64,000 nucleotides of DNA from Micromonospora sp. NBC_01813 (GCF_035917335.1 NZ_CP109067.1:4215001-4279000); one strand, 5' to 3'; numbered from the stretch's first letter, positions 43,584 to 52,543 are shown. Made by a program: numbers and translations. Notes: generated by a model not told the origin, from the letters alone.

Positions 43584-44926
43584 CCGCCACCACCAGCGCC
43601 AACGCCTCCACATCGGTGCCGCCGGCCCAGCCCGGCGGCACCGGCCGGTCCCCGTACCGCCGGGCCTGGTGGATCGTGGCGGCGCTGGCAGTCACCCAGA
43701 CGGTCGGCTACGGCACCCTCTACTACTCGTTCCCGGTCTTCCTGCCGGCGGTAGCCGCCAGCCTCGGCGTCACCCAGCTCCAGGCGACCGGCGCGTTCAC
43801 CGCGTCGGTGCTGGCCGGTGCAGTGCTCGCGGTGCCGGTCGGTCGCTGGCTGGACCGACACGGCGGGCGCGGGTCGATGACCGTCGGATCGATCGCCGGC
43901 ACCCTGCTGCTGGTCGGCTTCTCCCAGGTCGACACACTGATCGGGCTGTATCTGGTGTGGACGGGCATCGGCGCGGTGGGCGCGCTGGTGCTCTACGAGT
44001 CGGCCTTCGCCGTGGTGGTCAGCTGGTTCGACGCCGCCCGCCGGTCCACCGCCCTGCTGGCCGTGACGCTGGTGGCCGGTTTCGCCAGTACGATCTTCCT
44101 GCCGGTGACCGGGTTGCTGGTCGACCGGTACGGCTGGCGGGTCGCCGCGCTGATCCTGGCCGCCGTACACGGTGCCCTCACCGTGCCGTTGCACGTCGCG
44201 GTGATCCGCCACCCGCCGTACGCCGGCACGGTCCGACCGGCGATCCGACCGGCGGCGCAAACGGGGCGCGCGCGGAGCTGGCGGCGGTCGGCAGCTCCGC
44301 CTCGGGTGCCGGATCCGGGGCGGGCGGCGCTACGCCGGGCGGTGCGGGACCGCCGGTTCTGGCTGCTGGCGACCGCGTTCGTGGCGCACGCCGCCGGACT
44401 GGCCACGGTCACCATCCACCTGGTCAGCTATCTGCAGTACGTGGGGCACAGCGCCAAGTTCGCGGCGAGCCTCGCCGGCCTGCTCGGCGTACTGTCGGTC
44501 GCCGGACGGATCATGGTGACGGCCCTGCAACGCTGGCAGGCCCCGACCACGGTCACCGCCGGGGTGTTCGCCCTGCAGGCGGTGGCGGCCGGCGTACTGC
44601 CGGCGGTCGCCGCCGGGGTGCCCGGTGCGATCGCCGGCATTGTCTGCTTCGGACTCGGCTTCGGGGTGGCGACCATCGCCCGACCGACGCTGCTCAGCGA
44701 ACTGTTCGGCACCACCGGGTTCGCCACCATCTCGGCGGTGCTGGTCGTCCCGATCACTCTGGTGACCGCGCTGGCCCCGCTCGGGGCCGCGTTGCTGCGC
44801 GAGGCCACCGGCAGTTACCCGGTGGTCTGGGCGGCGGTGGCTGCCTGCTGCGTGGTCGCCGCACTGGCGGTGGCCGCCGTGGGCAGGCCCACGACTGGTG
44901 CCGCAGCCGGGCCCGATCGGATCTAG
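43580..44926 (+). CDS. MFS transporter coupled to the flavoprotein
   Basis: The 448-residue protein has about 12 predicted helices and an MFS loop motif VGRWLDRHGGRGSM. It starts at TTG 43580, overlapping the flavoprotein stop by TTGA. Coupling suggests that it exports, or imports, the substrate or product of the flavoprotein, possibly an arsenic compound. An ordinary drug transporter cannot be excluded. Confidence 0.75.
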   Translation: MTATTSANASTSVPPAQPGGTGRSPYRRAWWIVAALAVTQTVGYGTLYYSFPVFLPAVAASLGVTQLQATGAFTASVLAGAVLAVPVGRWLDRHGGRGSMTVGSIAGTLLLVGFSQVDTLIGLYLVWTGIGAVGALVLYESAFAVVVSWFDAARRSTALLAVTLVAGFASTIFLPVTGLLVDRYGWRVAALILAAVHGALTVPLHVAVIRHPPYAGTVRPAIRPAAQTGRARSWRRSAAPPRVPDPGRAALRRAVRDRRFWLLATAFVAHAAGLATVTIHLVSYLQYVGHSAKFAASLAGLLGVLSVAGRIMVTALQRWQAPTTVTAGVFALQAVAAGVLPAVAAGVPGAIAGIVCFGLGFGVATIARPTLLSELFGTTGFATISAVLVVPITLVTALAPLGAALLREATGSYPVVWAAVAACCVVAALAVAAVGRPTTGAAAGPDRI

Positions 44927-45816
44927 GCCGGGTCGTTGAGGAAACCGGAGACGCGTTGCCGCAGGTCGGTCCGGTGGTTCCAGAGCACGCCCGGTCGGTC
45001 GTAGACGTGCAGGGTCGCCCCGGGGATGGCGGCGGCGAGTCGCTCGGCCGCCTCGACCGGGTGCTGGTCGTCGCCGAGACAGCCGATCACCAGGACCCGG
45101 GCGGTGACCGCGCGCAGCGCCGCCGGGTCCGGCACCGGCGCCGCCTCGGCGAGGTCGACCAGCTCGGTGGCCAGGCCGTCGCGCAGCAGCTGGTCGATCC
45201 GGGTACGCAGGTACGCCCAGGCACCGGGGGTGTTGCGGACCTGCACCGGGGTTTCCGCGGCGATCACCTCGGCCACCCCGGACACGTCGCCTTCGTTGAC
45301 GGCGGTGACCAGCTCGGCGACACGTTGCCGGGCGGCCGGCGGGCGGCCGGTGTCGAAGGCCGCCGGCAGGAAGAACACCATCCGCTCGAACCGCTGCGGG
45401 CTGTCGGTGAGCAGCCGGGCCAGGGCGCCCGCACCGAGGCTCATGCCCACGGCCCGGCTGGCTCCGGCGAGGTCGGCGATGGCCCGCAGATCCCGGGCCA
45501 GGTCGGGGTAGCCCCACGGGCCGGCCGGGACGGCGGACCGCCCGTGCCCCCGGAACTGGAAGAACACCTTGCGCCCGGCGACGCCGCTGCCCAGCGGTCG
45601 GGTGGTGGCGATGCCGTGGGCCAGCCCGTGGGCGAAGACGGTGGCCGGCTCGCCAGCTCCGGTGACCAGCCGCTCCAACTCCACGCCGTGCGGGGTGGCG
45701 ACGACCTCGGTCTCCGGGTCGGGCAGCGCCGGGCGGCCGGTACGGGGAGCGGATGGGCCAGGCCCGTAGGTACGCGGACCGCCGTCCGGTGGCGGCGGCC
45801 AGCGGAAGTCTCTCAC
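44923..45816 (-). CDS. Alpha/beta hydrolase
   Basis: The 297-residue protein has a Pro-rich N-terminal 35 residues and an alpha/beta-hydrolase core with the oxyanion segment VFAHGLAHG, the nucleophile elbow GMSLGAG and C-terminal LVIGCLGDDQHPVEAAERLA. The substrate is unknown. GTG 45816 overlaps the stop of the DUF2516 gene upstream by GTGA. Its 3' end overlaps the convergent MFS gene by a few bases. Confidence 0.78.
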   Translation of the reverse strand: MRDFRWPPPPDGGPRTYGPGPSAPRTGRPALPDPETEVVATPHGVELERLVTGAGEPATVFAHGLAHGIATTRPLGSGVAGRKVFFQFRGHGRSAVPAGPWGYPDLARDLRAIADLAGASRAVGMSLGAGALARLLTDSPQRFERMVFFLPAAFDTGRPPAARQRVAELVTAVNEGDVSGVAEVIAAETPVQVRNTPGAWAYLRTRIDQLLRDGLATELVDLAEAAPVPDPAALRAVTARVLVIGCLGDDQHPVEAAERLAAAIPGATLHVYDRPGVLWNHRTDLRQRVSGFLNDPA

Positions 45817-46121
45817 CAGGAGCCTCTGCCGTCGGTTATGTCCCGCAGCCCGACCCGCACGTCGAGCAGATAGATCAGCCCGGCGGCGATCCCGATCAGC
45901 CCGAAGAGGCTGATCTGGAACAGCAGGGTGAGCAACAGGCAGACGCCGAGGATGGCGAGCCAGGCGCCCTTGGGCAGGGTGCCGATCGCCGGGAACGCCT
46001 CGCCCTTCTGGGTGACGCAGTGCACCAGCGCGACACCCTGAACCACGAGGGCGAAGACGAACACCGCCAGGTTGAGGATGTACTGGACTTCGACATAGAA
46101 CTGCGGCGCGGCAAGGTCCAT
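45813..46121 (-). CDS. DUF2516 membrane protein
   Basis: The 102-residue protein has two or three predicted helices (about 10-33, 52-72 and 75-90) and matches the DUF2516 family found next to hbhA in mycobacteria (Rv0476). ATG 46121 is 6 nt after a minus-strand TAAGCT box (46128-46133), so it is leaderless; a TTG two codons upstream is not needed. Confidence 0.82.
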   Translation of the reverse strand: MDLAAPQFYVEVQYILNLAVFVFALVVQGVALVHCVTQKGEAFPAIGTLPKGAWLAILGVCLLLTLLFQISLFGLIGIAAGLIYLLDVRVGLRDITDGRGSW

Positions 46122-46137
46122 GTTCAAAGCTTAGGCC

Positions 46138-46176
46138 GCGCGCCCCGGATGCGTGCCACCTGCATCCGGGGCGCGC
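46138..46176. terminator. Hairpin terminator between the HbhA-like gene and DUF2516
   Basis: GCGCGCCCCGGATGC (46138-46152) and its complement (46162-46176) form a perfect 15-bp stem with a 9-nt loop. Confidence 0.75.
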
Positions 46177-46238
46177 GCGATCTGGACTACTGGGCGGACC
46201 GGATGCAGGTGGCGGACCGGATCACTTGGCGGGCTGGA

Positions 46239-46859
46239 TCACTTGGCGGGACGGTTGCGCTTGCCCGGCTTGGCTCCGTTGACCGTCGCCGGGGTCTCGA
46301 CCGTCGCCGGGGTCTCGACCGTCGCCGGGGTCTCGACCGTCGCCGGGGTCTCGGTCGCTGCCGGGGACTCGACCGCGTCGGTCGCCGCGGGTGCGGCTGC
46401 CGCCGGGGTCGGCTGTGGCGCGGCGGCGACCTGGGCCGGGGCCTCGGTGGCTTCCATGTCGGCGTTGACCGTGTCGGCCGCGCGGACCACGCCGGTGCCG
46501 ACGACCCGCTCGCCGTGCGCGACCAGGGAGCCGTAGATTTCCACCGCGCGCTGACCGGCGGACTGCGCCCCGGCCAGCACCGCGTCGCGGTTGCGCAGCG
46601 CCACGGCCCGCAGCCGCTCCAACTCGGTGCCGCTGTTGGCGCGCTCACGCAGCTCGGCGGTGGTCTGCACGGCCTTGGTACGCAGCTCGGCGGTGCTCTG
46701 CGCAGCCTTGGTACGCAGCTCGGCGGTGGTGCCGGAGGCCTTGCCGGTCAGCTCGGTCACGGCCTCCGGCAGCTTGCGCAGCTGCTGGTACGCCAGGTCA
46801 CCGGCGCCGGCGACGGCGTACAGCGGGGCGGGGATTCGCTTGGTCTTCGGCTCGCTCAT
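46239..46859 (-). CDS. HbhA-like heparin-binding hemagglutinin family protein
   Basis: The 206-residue protein has an N-terminal hydrophobic or amphipathic part, a coiled-coil region (about 20-110: repeated TAELRTKA segments and AVALRNRDAVLAGAQSAGQ), and an Ala/Pro/Lys-rich tail ending in GKRNRPAK. HbhA is a surface adhesin of mycobacteria; in soil actinobacteria a cell-shape or lipid role is suggested. It overlaps the XRE gene stop by ATGA, as in the Rv0474-Rv0475 order. Confidence 0.72.
   Translation of the reverse strand: MSEPKTKRIPAPLYAVAGAGDLAYQQLRKLPEAVTELTGKASGTTAELRTKAAQSTAELRTKAVQTTAELRERANSGTELERLRAVALRNRDAVLAGAQSAGQRAVEIYGSLVAHGERVVGTGVVRAADTVNADMEATEAPAQVAAAPQPTPAAAAPAATDAVESPAATETPATVETPATVETPATVETPATVNGAKPGKRNRPAK
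46274..46359. repeat. 18-bp tandem repeat in the HbhA-like gene
   Basis: GACCGTCGCCGGGGTCTC recurs four times with only small changes and encodes Glu-Thr-Pro-Ala-Thr-Val repeats in the tail of the HbhA-like protein. It is a coding repeat, likely variable in copy number among strains. Confidence 0.85.
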
Positions 46860-47494
46860 GACTTCTCCTCCGTGGCCGTCGCGGCGGCCTGATCGGTTGT
46901 TCCGGCGCGGGGCGTACGACGCCGGGGGGTGGTCTTCTTCGGGGCTTCCGCCGGCTGTTTCTCGGTGGCCGGGGCGGGTGCCGCGCCGGCCTCGGTGACG
47001 GCGACCGACTGCAGGGTCTGCTCTTCGGCCCGCGCGGCGGCGGCCTCGGGACCGGTCTCGGGACCGGCCTTGTCGTCGGATCCGGCCTTGTCGTCGGGAC
47101 CGGCCTTGTCGTCGGATCCGGCCTGGGTGCTCGTGTCCGGCTCGGCGTGCCGCGAGTTCTCTCGGCGGAACGTCTCGTAGATCTGGCTCAGCGACTGCTT
47201 CTGGGCCATCGTCAGCTCGGTATCGGCGGCGATGGAGGCCAGGACACCCTGGCCGTCCTTGTCGTCGAGCAACCCGGCGCGCAGGTACATCACCGGGGTG
47301 GAGACCCGCAGGGCACTGGCGAGCTGCTGCAGCACCTCGGCACTGGGCTTACGCAGGCCACGCTCGACCTGGCTGAGATAGGGATTGCTCACGCCGGCCT
47401 GCTCGGCGAGTTGCCGCAGCGAAATGCGGGCGCTGTGCCGCAGGTCGCGGATGAAGCCCCCGATGTCGCGAGGCAGATCCTTCGGTGTGGCCAT
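46856..47494 (-). CDS. XRE regulator with charged repetitive C-terminus (Rv0474-like)
   Basis: The 212-residue protein has an XRE HTH (about 10-70: ISLRQLAEQAGVSNPYLSQV then ERGLRKPSAEVLQQLASAL) and a low-complexity C-terminal half with Asp-Asp-Lys-Ala-Gly-Ser/Pro repeats followed by an Arg/Pro-rich end. ATG 47494 was chosen over a frame open to 48346 that overlaps a divergent gene. Being upstream of and coupled to the HbhA-like gene, it probably controls that locus. Confidence 0.8.
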   Translation of the reverse strand: MATPKDLPRDIGGFIRDLRHSARISLRQLAEQAGVSNPYLSQVERGLRKPSAEVLQQLASALRVSTPVMYLRAGLLDDKDGQGVLASIAADTELTMAQKQSLSQIYETFRRENSRHAEPDTSTQAGSDDKAGPDDKAGSDDKAGPETGPEAAAARAEEQTLQSVAVTEAGAAPAPATEKQPAEAPKKTTPRRRTPRAGTTDQAAATATEEKS

Positions 47495-47608
47495 GGCTCG
47501 ACGGTAGCCCCGTCTGCTTGCAACTGCTAGCGAATGCTTGCGAAAGTTAGCGGAGTCACCCGAATCTCGGTCGCCGGCTCCGGCGTCCACCGCTAGGCTC
47601 CCCGAACG

Positions 47609-48418
47609 ATGACATCGATCCAAGTAGGCGACGCGACGATCAGTTACGACGAGATCGGCGACGGGCCACCCGTACTGCTGATCCATGCCGGCATCGCCGA
47701 CCGCCGGATGTGGCGCGCGCAGCTCGCCGCGCTGCGCGACCGGCACCGGCTGATCGCCATGGACCTGCGCGGGTACGGCGAATCGGACCTGCCGGCGGCC
47801 CCGTTCGCCCACCACGACGACGTGGTCGGGCTGCTGGACGCGCTCGGCATCGCCCGCGCCGCCCTCGTCGGCTGCTCGTTCGGCGGCGCGGTGGCGCTCG
47901 ATGTGGCACTCGCCCACCCGGACCGGGTCACGGCGCTGGCCCTGTTCGGCTCCGCGCTCGGCGGCCACGACTGGTCCGACGACGCCGAACGGCACTGGGA
48001 CGAGCTGGTCGGGCAGGTCGACCGGGCGGACCTGGACGCGATGGCCGACGCCGAGGTCCGGTTCTGGGTCGTCGGTCCGCACCGGCAGCCAGCCGACGTC
48101 GACCCGGGTCTGCTCGCCCTCGCCCGCGAGATGGACCGGCGCGCTCTCGCCGCCGAAGCCGCCCTCGGCGACATCACCCAGCACGAACTCGACCCGCCGG
48201 CGGCACGGCGGCTCGGCGAGATCGGCGTACCGGTGCTGGTCGGTGCCGGCGCGCTCGACATCGGCGACATCCCGGCGTTGGCCGACCTGCTCGCCGCCGG
48301 TATCCCACTCGCCCGACGGCTGCCCGACGTGCCCGGCGCGGCGCACCTGCTGCCGCTGGAACGACCCGACGAGGTCAACGCCGCGCTACGCGACTTCCTG
48401 GCCGCGCAGACGCCCTGA
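47609..48418 (+). CDS. Alpha/beta hydrolase
   Basis: The 269-residue protein has the alpha/beta-hydrolase features PVLLIHAGIADRRMW, nucleophile elbow GCSFGG, an acid in GAGALDIGDI and the terminal His in AAHLLPLERP. It resembles peptidase/esterase-like members such as 3-oxoadipate enol-lactonase relatives. Substrate unknown. ATG 47609 is divergent from the XRE regulator gene. Confidence 0.82.
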   Translation: MTSIQVGDATISYDEIGDGPPVLLIHAGIADRRMWRAQLAALRDRHRLIAMDLRGYGESDLPAAPFAHHDDVVGLLDALGIARAALVGCSFGGAVALDVALAHPDRVTALALFGSALGGHDWSDDAERHWDELVGQVDRADLDAMADAEVRFWVVGPHRQPADVDPGLLALAREMDRRALAAEAALGDITQHELDPPAARRLGEIGVPVLVGAGALDIGDIPALADLLAAGIPLARRLPDVPGAAHLLPLERPDEVNAALRDFLAAQTP

Positions 48419-48441
48419 GTAGTCCACCGGTCAGCACCGGC

Positions 48442-49440
48442 TCAGCGCAGGGTCCGCAGCATGCCGACCGGCTGGCCGCCGCCGACCACCAGTGGCCCGG
48501 CCAGCTCGGTGAAGGCCGGCTGCGCCGATTCGTCGTCGCCGACGCCGAGCCGACGCAGCGCCGCCACCACCGGCGGCACCGTCGCCCGCATCGCCCCGTC
48601 GTCGATCTTGACGGCGACCGCACCGAATCCTGGCACGGCGACCGCCAACACACCCTCCGCACCGACCTTCGCCAACAGGCCCGGCACCGCCCGCATCAAC
48701 CGGGTGTCCACCCGGCCGGTGCCGCCGACCAGTTCCGGGTGCGCCCGCATCGCATCCGCTATCGTCCGCTCCACCGAACCGGGCATCCCGGTGACCAGCC
48801 GCAGGAACGCCCGCGCCACCGCCTTCAGCGACAACGCCAGCACCGGTGCGCCGCAGCCATCCACCCCGACAGCGGCGGCCGACTCGCCAGCGAACTCCTC
48901 GACGGCGACCCGGATCTGCTCCTGCAACGGGTGCTCCGGATGCCAGTACTCCTCCGCCGACCAGCCGGCGGCCCGGCAGGTCAGCAGCATTCCGGCATGC
49001 TTACCGGAGCAGTTCATCTGCAGCCGGCTCGGCCCGCCACCGGCGCGCAGTACGGCGGCCGCCGCCGCTTCGCCGGCCGGCAGGTCCGGTGGGCACCGCA
49101 GCGCCGCGTCGGTCAACCCGACGCTACGCAGCAGCGCCGCGACCCGGGCCAGGTGGAAGTCCTCGCCGCTGTGGCTGGCACAGACCAGAGCCAGGTCGGC
49201 CGGATCGGCCAACCGCAGCCCGGCCCGGAGCATGCCGATGCCCTGCAGCGGCTTGTTCGCCGACCGGGGAAACACCGGCGACGTGACGTCGCCGACCTGC
49301 TCGCGCTCCCGGCCGTCGCCGTCGAGCGCCACCAGAGAGCCGAGGTGCCGGCTCTCGGTGAAGCCGGAGCGGACCACCTCCACCAGCGGTGTCCCACCGG
49401 CGTACCGGGGTCGGGCCGTCACCACACTGGACTCGGTCAC
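48442..49440 (-). CDS. L-asparaginase II (rhizobial type)
   Basis: The 332-residue protein matches the asparaginase II family of the Rhizobium etli type (COG4448), with SVFPRSANKPLQ-like segment (SPVFPRSANKPLQGI), CASHSGEDFHLARV, MNCSGKHAGML and VDGCGAPVLALSL. It hydrolyses asparagine to aspartate. The family is unrelated to E. coli AnsA/B. The ATG overlaps the stop of the BKACE gene by ATGA, so the two are coexpressed. Confidence 0.85.
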   Translation of the reverse strand: MTESSVVTARPRYAGGTPLVEVVRSGFTESRHLGSLVALDGDGREREQVGDVTSPVFPRSANKPLQGIGMLRAGLRLADPADLALVCASHSGEDFHLARVAALLRSVGLTDAALRCPPDLPAGEAAAAAVLRAGGGPSRLQMNCSGKHAGMLLTCRAAGWSAEEYWHPEHPLQEQIRVAVEEFAGESAAAVGVDGCGAPVLALSLKAVARAFLRLVTGMPGSVERTIADAMRAHPELVGGTGRVDTRLMRAVPGLLAKVGAEGVLAVAVPGFGAVAVKIDDGAMRATVPPVVAALRRLGVGDDESAQPAFTELAGPLVVGGGQPVGMLRTLR

Positions 49441-50273
49441 CTCGCCGCCACCCCCAACAGTTCCCGCGCCTGCGCCGGAGTCGCCGGCGGGCGCTGCGCC
49501 ACCTGAGCCAGGCTGACCGCCCGCGCCACCAGCTGCATGTTCGAGTCCACCGGGCGCCCCTTGGCGTAACTCAAGGTGTCCTCCATGCCGACCCGCAGAT
49601 GCCCGCCGTCGGCCAGCGCCGCGAACATCACCGGCAGGCTGGCCCGGCCGATGCCGGTCGCCGAAAAGGTGCTGCCGGCCGGCAGGTCCCGCATCGCCTG
49701 CCGGCAGGCGACCAACGCATCCGCCGTGCCCGGCATCCCGCCCGGCACCCCCATCACCAGGTCGACGTGCACATGCCCACCGGCCGGCAGCCCGTGACGG
49801 TCGAGCAGTCGCTGCAACGCGGCGAGCTGCCCCAGGTCGAAGATCTCGTACTCGGGCACGATCCCCCGGTCCTGCATCCGGGTGTGCAACTCGACGATGA
49901 ACTCCCAGCGGTTGAGGAACACGTCGTCACCGAAGTTGACGGTACCCATCGTGCAGGACGCCATCTCCGGGCCGGCGTCGAGCACGGCCAGCCGGTCGGC
50001 TTCCGGGTCGGTGACCGCGCCGCCGGTGGAGAGCTGGACGATCAGGTCGGTCCGCTCGCGCAACGCCTCGACGGTGGCCCGCAGCCGACCCTGGTCGAGG
50101 GTGGGAGCGGCGGCGTCGTCCCGGACATGGACGTGGATCACCGAGGCGCCGATCGCCTCGCATTCGATCGCCGTACGCAGCAGCTCGTCGAGGGTCACCG
50201 GCAGGGCCGGCACCTCACTCTTGGCCGACTCGGCGCCGGTCGGGGCGACCGTGATCAACGTCGTTGTCGTCAT
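49437..50273 (-). CDS. BKACE-family beta-keto acid cleavage enzyme
   Basis: The 278-residue TIM-barrel protein has the BKACE (formerly DUF849) signatures: LITVAPTGAESAKSEVPALP at the start, the zinc-binding HVHVRDD, YEIFDLGQL, and VGMEDTLSYAKG. BKACE enzymes condense a beta-keto acid with acetyl-CoA and cleave it to acetoacetate and a new CoA ester; substrates are diverse. ATG 50273 is chosen; the open frame upstream to 50717 is a shadow of ygfZ. It is coupled to an asparaginase. Confidence 0.85.
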   Translation of the reverse strand: MTTTTLITVAPTGAESAKSEVPALPVTLDELLRTAIECEAIGASVIHVHVRDDAAAPTLDQGRLRATVEALRERTDLIVQLSTGGAVTDPEADRLAVLDAGPEMASCTMGTVNFGDDVFLNRWEFIVELHTRMQDRGIVPEYEIFDLGQLAALQRLLDRHGLPAGGHVHVDLVMGVPGGMPGTADALVACRQAMRDLPAGSTFSATGIGRASLPVMFAALADGGHLRVGMEDTLSYAKGRPVDSNMQLVARAVSLAQVAQRPPATPAQARELLGVAAR

Positions 50274-50326
50274 GCCGCGATCCTCGCACACCGGACGCCG
50301 CAAGATCAGATCTCGATGCGCTCGGG

Positions 50327-51418
50327 TCAGGGCTCGATGGCCGCGACGAACTCCCCGGCACGTAGTTCGGCGTCGTCCGGCACGTTGCGCTTGAGCACCG
50401 CCAAGGCGACCATGCCGAGCTCGTGGTGGCGCACCGCGGTGCCGACGAACCCGACCGCGCGTCCGTCCAGCGTCAACGGGGTGCCGGCGTCCGGTGGGGT
50501 GTCGCTGACGACCCCGTCCAGGTGCAGCAGCACCAGCCGGCGTGGCGGCCGACCCAGGTTGTGCACCCGGGCGACCGTCTCCTGCCCCCGGTAGCAGCCC
50601 TTGTCCAGGTGGACCGCCGGCCCGAGCAGGCCGACTTCCGCCGGAATCGCCCGGTGATCGGTCTCCAGACCGACCCGGGGGGTACGCGATTCGACCCGGA
50701 TCGCCTCGTACGCCCACAGACCGGCCGGAGCCACACCGGCATCGGTCGACGCGGTCACCAACTGCGCCATCGCGGCCCGGGGCACCAGCAGGTCGACCCC
50801 GAGCGGCACCCGCCGCGCCCAGCCACCCGCGTACGGGCCGTCGGCCGGCAGTGGCGTCACCGCGTACAGCGTGGTCGGTCGGCCGGGCAGCGACCCGGCG
50901 GCGAACTTCGGACCCGGCACCGCGAGCAGGTCCGGCTCGGCCAGCCCGGTCACGCCGAGCCGGCCCGCGGCCTCGACCGCACCGGGGCCGACCAGCGACA
51001 ACAGCGCCCAGTCGGCGGTCACCACCGCCGGGTCGACCTGGGTGAAGAAGCGCATCTTCAACAGGTACGCGAGCAGTTCGTCGGCCATCAGCGGCTCGGT
51101 GTCCAGCCAGGTGGTGGCACCGTCCTCGGCGACCATGGCGTGCTGTTCGACGTGCCCGTTCGGGGAGAGCACCAGCAACTCGGTGCCCTGCCCGGCCTGC
51201 AGCGTGGCCAGGTGCTGGGTGGTGAGGGTGTGCAGCCAGCCGATGCGCTCCACGCCCGGCACCGCCAGCACGCCCCGGTTACTCCGGTCGACGAGGCCGA
51301 CCTCGGTGGCCAGTCGGCGCTGCTCACGCATCGGGTCGCCGTAGTGGGCGGCCACCCCGGCGTCGCGGGACCCGGGGGCAACGGCGGCGATATCCACCGC
51401 ACCAGGCAGGTTCATCAT
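50327..51418 (-). CDS. ygfZ: Folate-binding protein YgfZ (Rv0811c-like)
   Basis: The 363-residue protein has the GcvT-like fold and the conserved motif KGCYRGQETVARVHN near residue 285, needed in YgfZ for folate-dependent repair or assembly of some Fe-S enzymes. It overlaps the Fur gene stop by ATGA (an in-frame second ATG at 51415 is possible). A YgfZ gene sits in the same area as a nitrobindin in mycobacteria (Rv0811c, Rv0813c), as here. Confidence 0.88.
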   Translation of the reverse strand: MMNLPGAVDIAAVAPGSRDAGVAAHYGDPMREQRRLATEVGLVDRSNRGVLAVPGVERIGWLHTLTTQHLATLQAGQGTELLVLSPNGHVEQHAMVAEDGATTWLDTEPLMADELLAYLLKMRFFTQVDPAVVTADWALLSLVGPGAVEAAGRLGVTGLAEPDLLAVPGPKFAAGSLPGRPTTLYAVTPLPADGPYAGGWARRVPLGVDLLVPRAAMAQLVTASTDAGVAPAGLWAYEAIRVESRTPRVGLETDHRAIPAEVGLLGPAVHLDKGCYRGQETVARVHNLGRPPRRLVLLHLDGVVSDTPPDAGTPLTLDGRAVGFVGTAVRHHELGMVALAVLKRNVPDDAELRAGEFVAAIEP

Positions 51419-51837
51419 GATTTGTCTCCGCAGCGCTCGCAGGTGCCGAACAAGGCCATGTGCCCGATGTCGACCTTGAAGCCCTGCTCCTTGGCCAACG
51501 CGGCGATCAGCGGCTCGGCCAGCGCCGGATCCATCTCCGAGACCGACTTGCAGAACCGGCAGACCAGGTGCACATGCTGGTCGTCGGTCACCGGATGGAA
51601 GGTTGGTGAGCCGTGCGACAGATGGGCGTGGGTGACCAGGCCCAACTCCTCGAGCAGCTCCAAGGTGCGGTAGATGGTGGTGATGTTGACCCCGGCGGCG
51701 ACCTCACGCACCGCGTTGTGCACCTGCTCCGGGGTGGCGTGCCCCAGCTCGTGCACCGCCTCCAGGATCAACTGGCGCTGCGCGGTGAGCCGCAGCCCAC
51801 GCGAGCGCAGCACCTCAGCCAGCGAAGAGTCAGCCAC
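51415..51837 (-). CDS. Fur-family metalloregulator
   Basis: The 140-residue protein has an N-terminal winged helix (RLTAQRQLILEAVHELGHAT) and a C-terminal domain with metal residues HVHLVCRFC and FGTCERC, two CxxC pairs. It may be Fur- or Zur-like. GTG 51837 lies 7 nt after a TATGAT box, with no ribosome binding site, so it is leaderless. The gene is coupled to ygfZ. Confidence 0.88.
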   Translation of the reverse strand: MADSSLAEVLRSRGLRLTAQRQLILEAVHELGHATPEQVHNAVREVAAGVNITTIYRTLELLEELGLVTHAHLSHGSPTFHPVTDDQHVHLVCRFCKSVSEMDPALAEPLIAALAKEQGFKVDIGHMALFGTCERCGDKS

Positions 51838-51883
51838 CGTTCACATCATAACGCTGTCACACCGGGCCGCCGTGTCCACGACG

Positions 51884-52543
51884 TCAGCCCGCGACCCGGA
51901 TCAGCCGGGCCGACAGGTGCGGGGACAGTGGCTGGCCGACGGCCGCCATCTCCTGCGCGTACAGCAGGGCACCGTCGACGATGCCGAACAGCCGGTGCCC
52001 GGCGGTGACTTCCTTGGCGGTGCCGGTACGCACCACGGCGTCGGTGGCCAACTCGACCCGTACGCCGGTGATCCGGCCCAGGTAGAGCTCCATCACCCCG
52101 GTCGGGGTCATCATCGTCGCTTCCAGCTCACCGGTGGCCCGCCCTTCGGCGTCGGTCACCGCCCGCCACCAGCCGACCTCGCGACCCGCCGGGCGTACCG
52201 GGCGGGACTGCTCGTCGAGCAGCCAGGCCCGCGACTCGTAGCGCAGGAAGGGTCGGCCGTCGTGGCTGATCCGGATCTCCTGCGCGTAGTCGAAGTTCTC
52301 GATGGTCGGGTAGGTGCCACCCCCGCGCCCGCGCCACACCCCGATGTAGGGCAGCAGGGCGTTCAGCGCCGGGTGCAGCTTCGGGCCGACCCGCAGATCG
52401 TGGCTCTCCTCGTACGGGTACGGATCCACCGGCGGGGCGTCCAGCCACGGCGGCCGGTCCGGGCTCTCCGGTGCGCTGGGTTGTCCCGCACCGGGCTGTC
52501 CCGCGCTGGATTGTCCCGCACCGGGGGCGCTGCTCGCGCTCAT
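51884..52543 (-). CDS. Nitrobindin-like heme-binding beta-barrel protein (FABP/THAP4 family)
   Basis: The 219-residue protein has a Ser/Ala/Pro-rich N-terminus and a 10-stranded beta-barrel domain (about 50-219) with the nitrobindin motif GVWRGRGGGTYPTIENFDY and the probable heme-ligand His in SPHLSARLIRV. Nitrobindins bind ferric heme and isomerise peroxynitrite. ATG 52543 was chosen over ATG 52561. Confidence 0.85.
   Translation of the reverse strand: MSASSAPGAGQSSAGQPGAGQPSAPESPDRPPWLDAPPVDPYPYEESHDLRVGPKLHPALNALLPYIGVWRGRGGGTYPTIENFDYAQEIRISHDGRPFLRYESRAWLLDEQSRPVRPAGREVGWWRAVTDAEGRATGELEATMMTPTGVMELYLGRITGVRVELATDAVVRTGTAKEVTAGHRLFGIVDGALLYAQEMAAVGQPLSPHLSARLIRVAG

Noticed and set aside
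46274-46359. Short regular repeats as a possible CRISPR array
   Set aside because: The units are 18 bp with no spacers and encode a repeated peptide in frame with the HbhA-like gene.
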